Origin: Chloroflexota bacterium
GTDB taxonomy: Bacteria > Chloroflexota > Anaerolineae > Aggregatilineales > Phototrophicaceae
Assembly: GCA_011523705.1 (NCBI GenBank)
Contig: WTGC01000140.1
Coordinates: 110,667 to 174,666, forward strand
Length of the DNA stretch: 64,000 nucleotides
Reading direction: 5' to 3'
Shown here: positions 50,095 to 59,360 of the stretch, piece by piece
Layout: each line of letters opens with the position of its first letter
Numbering within the stretch: the stretch's first letter is position 1
Notes under the pieces: model-generated
What the model was told of the DNA's origin: nothing
The model's input: the letters and a program-made list of their open reading frames with translations, nothing else
Databases searched by the model: none
Made by a program: the position numbers and the translations under genes

Positions 50095-51293
50095 TGTCCG
50101 GCTTAATGGATAGCGCCGCCTTTGAAAGACTTTTGGAGCGACATCTTCCGGCGTCGTTTCCCGCGTTGAGCATTTGCGTCATTCACCGGGGCGAAACCGT
50201 CTGGCAAGATGCCCGCGGCTGGATCGATCCTGGCGACGAATCCTTGCCGATCACCGTTGAGTCGCTCTTCGATTTGGCATCGGTGACCAAGCTCATCGTC
50301 GAGACGAGTTTTCTCGTCTTGGTCGATGCCGGCGCAATTGCGCTTGAGAGCCGCCTGGTTGATGTCATCCCCGAATTCGGCCACGTGAATCCGCGGGAAA
50401 TCAGAGGCGGACAAGACCCGCATACGCGCGCCATTCTGCCGGTGGAGCCGCCATACCGAGATTCGCAGGTTGATCCGGCCGGCGTTACATTCAAGCACTT
50501 GCTCACGCATTCATCCGGGCTGCCACCCTGGCGCTCTGTTTACCTGCTGGCCGGCGATAGACCGCCGCCTCCGCCGACTCACGCTGTGCAATACGACGAG
50601 CGCCGTTGGCGCCGCGGCTTGAAAGCCATGGTGGATTTCCCCTTCGCGGGAAAGATCGGCGACACGATCCGCTACACCGACATCGGCATCATGCTCCTCG
50701 GTGAGGCGGTCGCGCGCCTGCATGGCCGCCGCCTGGATCTGGCGGTCAATGACCTAGTGCTGAAACCATTGGGACTGGGCTCATTCACTTACAATCCGAT
50801 GCTGAACGGCGTTCCGCGCGAGCGAATCGCGCCGACCGAGCTGGACAATCACTGGCGGCAGCGGCGCGCCTGGGGCGAGGTCCACGATGAAAATACCTGT
50901 GGCCTTGGCGGCATCGCCGGTCACGCCGGGCTCTTCGCCACCGCGCGGGATGTCGCCCGTTTCGGCCAAGCCTGGCTCGCGGGAGAAATGCGCCTCGCCA
51001 TCAGCGCCGACCTGCGCCAAAAGGCTACCAGCCAGCAAGTCAGCGGTCAGTTCCGTCTCGGTCTGGGCTGGATGCTGAAAGCGGAGCGCGATTCGTCAGC
51101 CGGAGACCTCTATAGCGCAAATTCTTATGGTCATACGGGATTTACCGGCACGTCGCTTTGGATTGATCCGGAACGAGAACTGGTAAGCGCCGTGCTTACC
51201 AACCGCGTTTATCATGGGCGGGCGGATGAGGGCATTCATGCCTTTCGCCGCGCGCTTCACGATCTCATCGTCGAGAGCATAGACGAGCGATGA
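50094..51293 (+). CDS. Serine hydrolase, class C beta-lactamase/S12 family
   Basis: DLASVTKLI (SxxK), YTDIG (YxN-type position) and GHTGFTG (HTG) motifs. Confidence 0.85.
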   Translation: MSGLMDSAAFERLLERHLPASFPALSICVIHRGETVWQDARGWIDPGDESLPITVESLFDLASVTKLIVETSFLVLVDAGAIALESRLVDVIPEFGHVNPREIRGGQDPHTRAILPVEPPYRDSQVDPAGVTFKHLLTHSSGLPPWRSVYLLAGDRPPPPPTHAVQYDERRWRRGLKAMVDFPFAGKIGDTIRYTDIGIMLLGEAVARLHGRRLDLAVNDLVLKPLGLGSFTYNPMLNGVPRERIAPTELDNHWRQRRAWGEVHDENTCGLGGIAGHAGLFATARDVARFGQAWLAGEMRLAISADLRQKATSQQVSGQFRLGLGWMLKAERDSSAGDLYSANSYGHTGFTGTSLWIDPERELVSAVLTNRVYHGRADEGIHAFRRALHDLIVESIDER

Positions 51294-52222
51294 CTGAGCC
51301 GCTGTTCATGGGCATTGACGGCGGCGGAAGCAAGCTGCGCGTCGCCATCGTGGATGCGAATCTGGACGAGTTGTCGTCGCTGACGGCGGGCGCCGTCAAT
51401 CCAAGCATTGTTGGACGCGATACCGCGCGCGAGCGCATTCAGGAAGGCATACTCCAGGCAGTGCGTTTGGCGGATATCCGACAGGAAGACATCGCCGCCG
51501 TTGGCATCGGCATCGCCGACGCCTCCAATCTGCATAGCAAAGACTGGCTCCGCGAAACAGTGAAGCCAGCCCTGCCCAGCGCCCAGATTGCACCCAGCTC
51601 GGATCTGGAGATTGCCATGGTTGGCGCCTTGGGGCAGCGTCACGGCCTGCTGGTTTTGGCGGGGACTGGCAGCGCGGTTTTTGGGGTAACAAGCGATGGC
51701 AGGCGCCTTCAGGTCGGCGGCTGGGGTTACCTGCTCGGCGACCAGGGCAGCAGCTACTGGATTGGATCGCAGCTCTTGAAACATGTCACCGAGACATTCG
51801 ACACGGGCGGCGAAGTCGGCCTGAAGGCATTGGGTCGCGCCTGTCTGGACAAGTTGGGTTTGACTGCCCCTCGCGATTTGGTCGCCTGGGTGTATCGGTC
51901 CGAGGAGGCGCCGACAGTTCGGATCGCGAGCTTGGCGCCCTTTGTCTTGCGGCGCGCAGACGCGGGTGACGAGCTGGCGCGCGAGATTTTGTGCGGCGCT
52001 GCACGGCATTTGGCGGGGCAGCTTGGTACCGTTCGGCGCCGATTGGATGATGCCCAGGCGCCGATCGCATTTGCCGGCGGTCTGCTCGAAAGCGACAACT
52101 GGCTGTCTCGCGAACTTGCCAAGCGCCTCGCCCTGCCTTCGCGCCCAGCCGCCAAATACGCGCCGGTCATTGGCGCCGCCCTGCTGGCGAAAATGGAATG
52201 GAGCGCTACTCGAAAGCCATGA
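51290..52222 (+). CDS. BadF/BadG-type sugar kinase (GlcNAc/MurNAc kinase-like)
   Basis: FMGIDGGGSKLRVAIVD; LVLAGTGSAVFG; GGWGYLLGDQGSSYWIG. Adjacent to murQ. Confidence 0.85.
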   Translation: MTEPLFMGIDGGGSKLRVAIVDANLDELSSLTAGAVNPSIVGRDTARERIQEGILQAVRLADIRQEDIAAVGIGIADASNLHSKDWLRETVKPALPSAQIAPSSDLEIAMVGALGQRHGLLVLAGTGSAVFGVTSDGRRLQVGGWGYLLGDQGSSYWIGSQLLKHVTETFDTGGEVGLKALGRACLDKLGLTAPRDLVAWVYRSEEAPTVRIASLAPFVLRRADAGDELAREILCGAARHLAGQLGTVRRRLDDAQAPIAFAGGLLESDNWLSRELAKRLALPSRPAAKYAPVIGAALLAKMEWSATRKP

Positions 52223-53106
52223 ACTTGACGACAGAACAGGCCAATCTCGACAGCAAGAATATCGATCAAATGTCGACGCTGGACGCGCTAAGCCTGATCA
52301 ACCGCGAAGACGCCAAGGTTGCCGCCGCTGTGCAAAAGGCGCTGCCGCAGGTCGCGGAAGCAGTCGACGTCATTGCACAGGCGCTCGCCAATGGCGGACG
52401 CCTCTTCTACCTGGGCGCAGGCACCAGCGGCCGGCTGGGCGTTCTTGACGCGGTCGAATGCGTGCCGACCTTCAGCGTCTCGCCCGAACTGGTGCAAGGC
52501 CTCATCGCCGGCGGGCCGGATGCCCTAACGCAGTCGATTGAGGGCGCGGAAGACCGCCCAGAATACGCGCGGAAAGACCTGGCGGCGCGCGGACTCACGA
52601 AGGCGGATGTCGTCTGTGGCATTGCCGCCAGCGGGCGAACGCCCTACGTCATCGGCGGTCTAACTTATGCGAAGGCGCTGGGCGCCAAGACGATAGCGAT
52701 CGCCTGCAACGCGCGCTCCCCCATTGGCGAAATCGCCGACATTTCGATCAGCGTTGTTGTGGGACCTGAGATTATCGCCGGGTCAACCCGAATGAAAGCG
52801 GGCACCGCGCAAAAGATGATTCTGAATTTGCTCAGCACGGGCGCTATGATCCGCCTGGGCAAGGTCTACGGCAATTTGATGGTCGATGTCAAGGTGTCCA
52901 ATCAGAAGCTGGCTGAGCGAGCCTGCCGGCTGGTCATGCGATTGACCGGCGTCGACAGCGAGCGGGCGCGGGCACTCTTGGCGGGGGCCAACCAGGATGT
53001 GAAGGTGGCGGTCGTCATGGCGCGCCTGGGCGTAGACTACGAAGAGGCGCGTGAGCATTTGGCGCAGGCGAAGGGAAAACTGCGCGAAGTCATCGGCGGG
53101 AAATAA
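52219..53106 (+). CDS. murQ: N-acetylmuramic acid 6-phosphate etherase
   Basis: LFYLGAGTSGRLGVLDAVECVPTF; GSTRMKAGTAQKMILNLLSTGAMI. Confidence 0.95.
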   Translation: MNLTTEQANLDSKNIDQMSTLDALSLINREDAKVAAAVQKALPQVAEAVDVIAQALANGGRLFYLGAGTSGRLGVLDAVECVPTFSVSPELVQGLIAGGPDALTQSIEGAEDRPEYARKDLAARGLTKADVVCGIAASGRTPYVIGGLTYAKALGAKTIAIACNARSPIGEIADISISVVVGPEIIAGSTRMKAGTAQKMILNLLSTGAMIRLGKVYGNLMVDVKVSNQKLAERACRLVMRLTGVDSERARALLAGANQDVKVAVVMARLGVDYEEAREHLAQAKGKLREVIGGK

Positions 53107-53120
53107 GCGCATGACCGCCG

Positions 53121-53909
53121 CTATTTGCCTTCCCAGTCAATCGGATAAGTCTTGTCGATCATCGCCTGAATTGCCCGACGGAAGTCTTCTGTACGGAATA
53201 GCTGTGCCTGCGCCCAAGCCTCAACTCTCAGTCCAGTCGCGTTGTCAACGATGTCATTGACGACGCGCTTGCCATAGCTGACCGCCAGCGGCGCCGAAGC
53301 GGAAAACGCCTCGACAAAGTCTTGAACGCCACGCTCCAGCTCGGCTTTGGGCACGACGGCATTGACCAGCCCCCATGCCGACGCCTGCGCTAAGTCGATA
53401 TTGCGTCCGGTAAGAATCAGCTCCTTGGCGCGCGCGGGACCAATTAGCTTGATTAAGCGTGTCGTGCCGCCGACATCGGGAATGATGCCCAGGCGCGCTT
53501 CCGGCAGCCCCAGCTTCGTGCGCTCCGCGGCAATGCGGAAATCACAGGCGAGCGCCAGTTCCAGCGCCATACCCAGACAGTAGCCTTGCATGACACAGAT
53601 GACCGGCAGGGAACAGCGCTCAATCTTGTTGAAGATGGCTTGATAGCGCTCGGTAAAGGGAAAGAGGTTATGCCGCAGCCCTTCGTCGGGCCTCAGGAAC
53701 TGCTTCAAGTCGATGCCGGCGGAAAAGACGCGCCCGGCGCCGCGGACCAGCACGACGCGCGCGCCATCATGGAACTCACGCTCCGCCCGATCGAAGGCCG
53801 CGGAAATCGCGCTCATCATCTCGTCGTTGATGGCGTTGCGTTCGCCCGGACGGTTGAGAATCACCTCAAAGGTCTTTCCCTCCCGCTTGGCAAGCACCAG
53901 GTCAGACAT
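53121..53909 (-). CDS. Enoyl-CoA hydratase/isomerase family protein
   Basis: NRPGERNAINDEMM; ALACDFRIAAERTKLGLPEARLGIIPDVGGTTRL. Confidence 0.88.
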   Translation of the reverse strand: MSDLVLAKREGKTFEVILNRPGERNAINDEMMSAISAAFDRAEREFHDGARVVLVRGAGRVFSAGIDLKQFLRPDEGLRHNLFPFTERYQAIFNKIERCSLPVICVMQGYCLGMALELALACDFRIAAERTKLGLPEARLGIIPDVGGTTRLIKLIGPARAKELILTGRNIDLAQASAWGLVNAVVPKAELERGVQDFVEAFSASAPLAVSYGKRVVNDIVDNATGLRVEAWAQAQLFRTEDFRRAIQAMIDKTYPIDWEGK

Positions 53910-53936
53910 GATCGGCGGCTCCAACGTCCAGACTTC

Positions 53937-54887
53937 TCACGCTGAGGACTCCAGGAAGGCGTTCAGCGCCGCCACCGTATTGAGACTGACGCGCTTTTTC
54001 GAACGATCGATTCGGCGCATCAAACCGGTGAGCACGCTGCCGGAGCCGATCTCGATGAAAGTCTCCGCTCCCGCATCGATGATCGACCGCATGGACTCCG
54101 TCCAGCGAACGGACCGCGTCAACTGCTGATCCAATTCCGTCTTGATGTCCGCCGCCGTTTCCAGCGGCTGCGCCAAGACATTGCCATACACGGGCACAGC
54201 CGGCGGTGAAAATGCTGTGCGGTGCACGACATCGAGGAAGCCTTCCAAGGCGGCCGCCATCAAGGGCGAATGCGCCGCCACGCTAACCGACAACTTCACT
54301 GCCCGTCTTGCGCCAGCTGCGGACGCGCGCTCGATGAGCCGGTCAACAGCGGCAATGTTGCCGGATACGACTGCCTGCCCCGGACAGTTGTCATTCGCCA
54401 GCACGATGATCTGTCCCGTTTCGGCCGACGCCTCGGCACAGAGCGATTCCACCTGATTGATATCCAGCGCCAGTATCGCCGCCATCGCTCCCGGATTCAG
54501 CTCGCCCGCCTGCTGCATGAAGCGTCCACGCGCTTGCACCAGCCGCAGACCACCTTCGAAACTAAGTGCGTCCGCGGCGGTCAGCGCCGAAAACTCGCCC
54601 AGGCTGTGCCCGGCCATCCAAGCAGGCTGCGCCGATGGAAGTAGCTCTTGCAGAACGCGCCAAATGGCGATACTGCAAACATAGAGCGCCGGCTGCGTGA
54701 TGGCAGTCTGATTCAACTCGTGGCCTGGTCCCTCGAAGCAAAGGCGCGAAAGGCCGAAGCCGAGGAGCTCATCCGCCTGCTCGAAAGTTTCACGGGCGAC
54801 TGGATAAGACTGCGCAAAATCCGCGCCCATGCCAAGGGCTTGCGAGCCTTGCCCGGGAAATAACGCAGCGCCTGTATTCCAGTCCAT
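53937..54887 (-). CDS. fabD: Malonyl CoA-acyl carrier protein transacylase
   Basis: LFPGQGSQALGMG; AGHSLGEFSAL; VAAHSPLM. Confidence 0.93.
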   Translation of the reverse strand: MDWNTGAALFPGQGSQALGMGADFAQSYPVARETFEQADELLGFGLSRLCFEGPGHELNQTAITQPALYVCSIAIWRVLQELLPSAQPAWMAGHSLGEFSALTAADALSFEGGLRLVQARGRFMQQAGELNPGAMAAILALDINQVESLCAEASAETGQIIVLANDNCPGQAVVSGNIAAVDRLIERASAAGARRAVKLSVSVAAHSPLMAAALEGFLDVVHRTAFSPPAVPVYGNVLAQPLETAADIKTELDQQLTRSVRWTESMRSIIDAGAETFIEIGSGSVLTGLMRRIDRSKKRVSLNTVAALNAFLESSA

Positions 54888-54972
54888 CGGTCTTTACTTT
54901 GCCCGTTGTCGGCCAGCTACTATTATGCCCAATAGCAGTTCCTGGGGCGAGCCATTCACATGGTCGGGGCGC

Positions 54973-54998
54973 AAAAAACCGCGCCTTGCCAGCGCGGT
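54973..54998 (-). terminator. Intrinsic terminator downstream of rpmF
   Basis: Minus strand ACCGCGC-tggcaag-GCGCGGT followed by TTTTT. Confidence 0.75.
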
Positions 54999-55032
54999 CC
55001 GTCAGCACAATTCTGTCGCTTCGAATTGCCTG

Positions 55033-55218
55033 CTAGTCGCTTTCGACCTCGACGACTTGTTCGCCGCGATACGAGCCACATTTTGGACAGACACGATGCG
55101 CGATATGATATTCGCCGCAGCTCTCGCACTCCACCAGATGCTTGAGTGTCAAAGCGTGATGAGCGCGGCGCCGGTCCCGCCGGGATTTTGAGACTTTTCG
55201 CTTTGGCAGGGGACCCAT
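55033..55218 (-). CDS. rpmF: 50S ribosomal protein L32
   Basis: MGPLPKRKVSKSRRDRRRAHHALTLKHLVECESCGEYHIAHRVCPKCGSYRG. Confidence 0.95.
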   Translation of the reverse strand: MGPLPKRKVSKSRRDRRRAHHALTLKHLVECESCGEYHIAHRVCPKCGSYRGEQVVEVESD

Positions 55219-55318
55219 ATCTTTAACTCCTGAACAATTTCGAGCATAATCGGCGCATTATACTGGGCGGCAAGCGCGGCTGTCAAGCCAAGTATGCCGC
55301 TAACCTAGACGGATTCCA

Positions 55319-56185
55319 ATGGACAGCGTCATCGACAACGAAGTTCGATACAGTATTGAACGGGCGCTAAATCGTAACGTTCGCTCCTGGCAACCGCTTG
55401 CGGGCGGCATGATCAGCCAGGTGCTGCGCGTTGAGCTGGCGGACGGCCAATCAATCGTCGCCAAAGTCGGCGATGGCAGTCACGATCTGACGATTGAAGC
55501 CTATATGCTGCGATACTTGCGCCAGCATTCGGGATTGCCGGCGCCGGCAGTGCTGCATGATGAAGCAAACCTGCTCTTGATGGAATTCGTAGAAGGTCGC
55601 ATTGAGTGGGAAGGCGATGCCCTGCGTCATCTCGGTGAGCTCTTGGCTCGTTGCCACCAAGTGACCAGCCCTGCCTACGGCCTCGAACGCGACACGCTGA
55701 TCGGACCATTGCATCAGCCAAATCCGCGGACAGCCTCATGGATCGCCTTCTTTCGCCAACAGCGGCTGCTCTACATGATCGGCATCGCGCGCGAATCGGG
55801 CGAGCTTCCCGCCGAGCTTGAGCGGCGGCTCCTGCGCATCGCCGATCAACTGGAGCGATATCTCTTTGAACCGCCGCAACCCGCGCTTATCCATGGCGAC
55901 ATGTGGAAAACCAACGTGATCGTACGGGATGGTCGGGTGGCGGGAATCATCGATCCAGCGCTCTATTACGGGCACAATGAAATGGAACTCGCCTATATGA
56001 CCCTCTTCAACGGCACCGGTCCCGAGTTTTTCAGCACCTACACCGAGCAGATTGCAATTGAGGAAGACTTCTTCCGCACCAGACGCCACATTTACAATCT
56101 GTATCCACTTCTGATTCATCTCGTCATCTTCGGCGAAAGATACCTTCAGCCACTGCACGAATCGCTGGAACGAGTAGGAAAATAG
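55319..56185 (+). CDS. Fructosamine kinase family protein
   Basis: PALIHGDMWKTNVIVRDGRVAGIIDPALYYGHNEMELAYMTLF. Confidence 0.85.
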   Translation: MDSVIDNEVRYSIERALNRNVRSWQPLAGGMISQVLRVELADGQSIVAKVGDGSHDLTIEAYMLRYLRQHSGLPAPAVLHDEANLLLMEFVEGRIEWEGDALRHLGELLARCHQVTSPAYGLERDTLIGPLHQPNPRTASWIAFFRQQRLLYMIGIARESGELPAELERRLLRIADQLERYLFEPPQPALIHGDMWKTNVIVRDGRVAGIIDPALYYGHNEMELAYMTLFNGTGPEFFSTYTEQIAIEEDFFRTRRHIYNLYPLLIHLVIFGERYLQPLHESLERVGK

Positions 56186-56297
56186 TTAGGATGGGGTTTG
56201 TAATGTTTACATATTCGTACCATTTGATTATGGTTTATACTCGATGCAAGCGTTAGAGTATTCGTTTGAATCGATAGCGACAAGCAGGGCAAATGCG

Positions 56298-56357
56298 ATG
56301 AACGCGATCGGCGGCGCAGTCGAGAGCAAGAAGGTGAAGAAGACCGACACCCACTGA
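56298..56357 (+). CDS. Putative lysine leader peptide MNAIGGAVESKKVKKTDTH*
   Basis: 19-codon ORF with AAG AAG GTG AAG AAG, AGGG SD-like element 8 nt upstream, followed by antiterminator/terminator arms and lysW. Confidence 0.82.
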   Translation: MNAIGGAVESKKVKKTDTH

Positions 56358-56421
56358 GTATGGGCTTGTTTGTGCTGCTAGATGACCTAAGACACACACC
56401 CGCCCATACGGCGGGTTTTTT
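56358..56421 (+). promoter_or_regulatory. Attenuator: mutually exclusive antiterminator and terminator upstream of lysW
   Basis: Antiterminator GTATGGGC (56358-56365) pairs perfectly with GCCCATAC (56402-56409). Terminator ACCCGCC (56398-56404)-CATAC-GGCGGGT (56410-56416) then TTTTT. Confidence 0.85.
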
Positions 56422-56453
56422 CGTTGTGAGTAGATGACTGAGGAGAATTGACG

Positions 56454-56630
56454 ATGACCAGTGCAAGCCCGCTATGCCCCGAATGCGAAGGCGAGGTCGA
56501 TATTCCAGCCGACGCGATGGAGAACGAGTTGGTGTCTTGCCCCGAGTGCGGCACAGAACTTGAGATTATGAGCCTTGACCCGATGGAGCTGGAATTGGCG
56601 CCCGAAGTGGAAGAAGACTGGGGAGAGTAG
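56454..56630 (+). CDS. lysW: Amino-group carrier protein LysW
   Basis: MTSASPLCPECEGEVDIPADAMENELVSCPECGTELEIMSLDPMELELAPEVEEDWGE; CxxC pairs and C-terminal EDWGE; SD GAGGAG 8 nt upstream. Confidence 0.93.
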   Translation: MTSASPLCPECEGEVDIPADAMENELVSCPECGTELEIMSLDPMELELAPEVEEDWGE

Positions 56631-56635
56631 ATCTC

Positions 56636-57514
56636 ATGCGCGTCGCCCTGCTGGTCACGCATATTCGCGCCGAAGAAAAGCTGATTCTGGCCGCCTTCAA
56701 CAAGCGCGATATCAGCCCGGACATCATCCTCGACCGCGAGTTGAATTTCGAAATCACGCAGGGCGCTGGTCAGTTGGCGCCATCGGGCATCGCCTGGCGC
56801 GATTACGATATGATATTTGAACGCTGCGTCAGCACATCGCGCGGCATGTACGCGCTGGCGATTCTCAACAGCTGGGGCGTCCAAACCTTCAACACTTATG
56901 AAACAGCGGCCGCCTGCAGTGACAAGCTGCGAACAAGCGTCGCCTTGATGCAGCATAATATTCCGCAGCCGCATACGCGCGTCGCCTTCACGCCGGAGAG
57001 CGCGATGCAGGCGATCGAAGACGTCAAATATCCAGCGGTGCTGAAACCGGTGACCGGCTCCTGGGGGCGCCTGCTGGCGCGCGTCCACAATCGAGACAAC
57101 GCCGAAGCCATCCTCGAACACCGGCAGACCCTGGGCGATTACAATCATCACATTTATTACGTGCAGGAATATGTCGACAAGCCGGGACGCGACATCCGCG
57201 CTTTTGTCGTCGGCGATCGCACCATCGCGGCCATCTACCGCGAGTCCAATCACTGGATCACTAATACCGCCCGCGGCGGATTGGCCACAAATTGCCCGGT
57301 GACCGAGCCGCTTGACGATATTTGCGTGCGCGCGGCGCAGGCCGTCGGCGGCGGCATACTGGCGGTCGATCTGCTGGAAGACGCAGGCGGCAACTTCGTG
57401 GTCAACGAGATCAACCACACGATGGAATTCCGCAACAGCAGCAAACCCACCGGCGTCGATATCGCGCAGGAAGTCATTGACTTCGTCATCGGGCAGATTG
57501 GAGTGGTCGCGTGA
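56636..57514 (+). CDS. lysX: Alpha-aminoadipate--LysW ligase LysX
   Basis: ATP-grasp family; VNEINHTMEFRNS; adjacent to lysW. Confidence 0.9.
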   Translation: MRVALLVTHIRAEEKLILAAFNKRDISPDIILDRELNFEITQGAGQLAPSGIAWRDYDMIFERCVSTSRGMYALAILNSWGVQTFNTYETAAACSDKLRTSVALMQHNIPQPHTRVAFTPESAMQAIEDVKYPAVLKPVTGSWGRLLARVHNRDNAEAILEHRQTLGDYNHHIYYVQEYVDKPGRDIRAFVVGDRTIAAIYRESNHWITNTARGGLATNCPVTEPLDDICVRAAQAVGGGILAVDLLEDAGGNFVVNEINHTMEFRNSSKPTGVDIAQEVIDFVIGQIGVVA

Positions 57515-58536
57515 TTCGGGCGGGCATCGTCGGCGGCAGCGGCTATACCGGTGGCGAGCTGCTGCGACTGCTGCACTTTCACCCACAGGTTGAAGTGACG
57601 CAGATCACCAGCCGCGAACAGGCGGGGCGCTATGTGCATGCCGTGCATCCGAACCTGCGCAGCGTCTCCCGCTTCAAGTTCATTCACCCCGATGCGCTGG
57701 AAGAGTGCGATCTGCTTTTTCTGGCGCTGCCTCACGGGACGGCCGCGCGCCATATCGAGCGCTATGCCGGTCTCGCGCCGAAACTAATCGACCTGTCGGC
57801 CGATTTCCGCCTCGATTGCGCCGCCACCTACGAAAAGTATTACGGTGAGCCGCATCCGGCGCCGCGCTGGCTGTACCGCTTCGTCTATGGCTTGCCCGAG
57901 GTCAATCGCGAATCGCTTCTTGGCGCCAGCTATGTCAGCGGGGTTGGCTGCAATGCGACCGCGTTGAATCTCGCGCTGCTTCCGCTAGTCCAGGCCGGCA
58001 TCCTCGAGCGCGCTGCCTGCGAGATCAAGGTCGGCTCATCGGAAGGCGGCAACAAGAGCAATCCCGGCTCGCATCATCCCATTCGCAGCGGCGCCGTTCG
58101 CAGCTACAAAGCCACCGGACATCGACATCTGGCGGAAGCGCAGTTGGTGCTGGGCGAAGATATCCCGCTTCACTTCTCGGTTACAGCAATTGAGATGGTG
58201 CGCGGCATTCATCTGCTGGCGCATTGCTACTTGAGCGAGCCAAAGGTCGAACGCGACATCTGGCGGCTCTATCGCGGGCGCTATCGGCACGAGCCCTTCC
58301 TGCGTCTGGTGAGCGGCAAGGCGGGCTTGCATCGCCTGCCCGAACCGCGCGTGGTCGCCGGCACGAATTACTGCGACATCGGCTTCGAGCTGGACGGCGA
58401 TGGGACACACCTTGTCGTCATCGCCGCGCTGGACAATCTAGGCAAGGGCGCGGCCGGCAGCGCCGTGCAAGCGATGAATCTGATGTATGAACTGGATGAG
58501 CCGACCGGGCTGGAGTTTCCCGGCATTTACCCCTAG
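57511..58536 (+). CDS. lysY: LysW-aminoadipyl phosphate reductase (ArgC paralog)
   Basis: RAGIVGGSGYTGGELLRLL; SGVGCNATALNLALLPL; cluster context. Confidence 0.9.
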   Translation: MIRAGIVGGSGYTGGELLRLLHFHPQVEVTQITSREQAGRYVHAVHPNLRSVSRFKFIHPDALEECDLLFLALPHGTAARHIERYAGLAPKLIDLSADFRLDCAATYEKYYGEPHPAPRWLYRFVYGLPEVNRESLLGASYVSGVGCNATALNLALLPLVQAGILERAACEIKVGSSEGGNKSNPGSHHPIRSGAVRSYKATGHRHLAEAQLVLGEDIPLHFSVTAIEMVRGIHLLAHCYLSEPKVERDIWRLYRGRYRHEPFLRLVSGKAGLHRLPEPRVVAGTNYCDIGFELDGDGTHLVVIAALDNLGKGAAGSAVQAMNLMYELDEPTGLEFPGIYP

Positions 58537-58550
58537 CGAGAAGCGGGAAA

Positions 58551-59360
58551 ATGGCTGTATCAAAACTCTTGATTGTTAAGTTGGGTGGCGGAGAAGGCTT
58601 GGATCTGGCGGCCGCCTGTGATGATTTGGCATTGATCGCCGAGAGGCGCCCGCTTGCCGTCGTGCACGGCGTCAGCGCGATCATGAATCAGCTTTGCCTG
58701 GAAAGCGGTGTCGAAGTGCAATCATTGCAATCGCCATCCGGACACAGCTCCCGTTATACCCCGCCGGCCGTGCGCGACATCTACGTCCGCGCCGCGGAAG
58801 CAGCCAATGAGTTGCTGGTATCGGCATTGCGTGAGCGGGGCTTGAGCGCGGTCGGATTCATCGGCGAAAATCTGGCGCTGGCGGGCACGCGCAAAACGGC
58901 GATACGAGCCCTTGTGAACGGACGCGTACGCGTGATCCGCGATGACCACAGCGGCTCGATTGTCGGCGTTGATGAAGCGATACTCCTTCAAACGCTGGAC
59001 GCCGCCAAAACACCGGTTCTGCCACCGATGGCGCGCAGCAGCGATGGTCCGCTCAATGTCGATGGCGATCGCGCTGCTGCGGCTGTAGCCGGCGCGCTGG
59101 ACGCCGAGACGCTCGTTATCCTAAGCAATGTCGCTGGGCTCTACCGGCGTTTTCCCGATGAAACTTCCATAGTCAATCTGGTAACCCTTTCGCAGATCGA
59201 CGGGGCGCTGGATTGGGCGCAAGGTCGCATGAAACGAAAAGTATTGGCAGCGCGGGAGGCGCTGGCTCAGGGACTTGGGCGCGTCATCATTGCTGATGGA
59301 CGTATTTCCAATCCGGTGTCGCGCGCGCTGGACGGAGCTGGCACGAGGTTTACCACATGA
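58551..59360 (+). CDS. lysZ: LysW-aminoadipate kinase (ArgB paralog)
   Basis: Amino acid kinase family (LLIVKLGGGEGLDLAA); cluster context. Confidence 0.9.
   Translation: MAVSKLLIVKLGGGEGLDLAAACDDLALIAERRPLAVVHGVSAIMNQLCLESGVEVQSLQSPSGHSSRYTPPAVRDIYVRAAEAANELLVSALRERGLSAVGFIGENLALAGTRKTAIRALVNGRVRVIRDDHSGSIVGVDEAILLQTLDAAKTPVLPPMARSSDGPLNVDGDRAAAAVAGALDAETLVILSNVAGLYRRFPDETSIVNLVTLSQIDGALDWAQGRMKRKVLAAREALAQGLGRVIIADGRISNPVSRALDGAGTRFTT

Noticed and set aside
56201-56254. Short ORF MFTYSYHLIMVYTRCKR* upstream of the lys leader
   Set aside because: Overlaps the likely promoter region (TTTACA/TATGGT or TATACT) and has no matching codon bias.
56387-57586. 399-aa minus-strand ORF over lysW/lysX and the lys attenuator
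   Set aside because: Antisense shadow; overlaps well-supported lysW, lysX and the leader structure.
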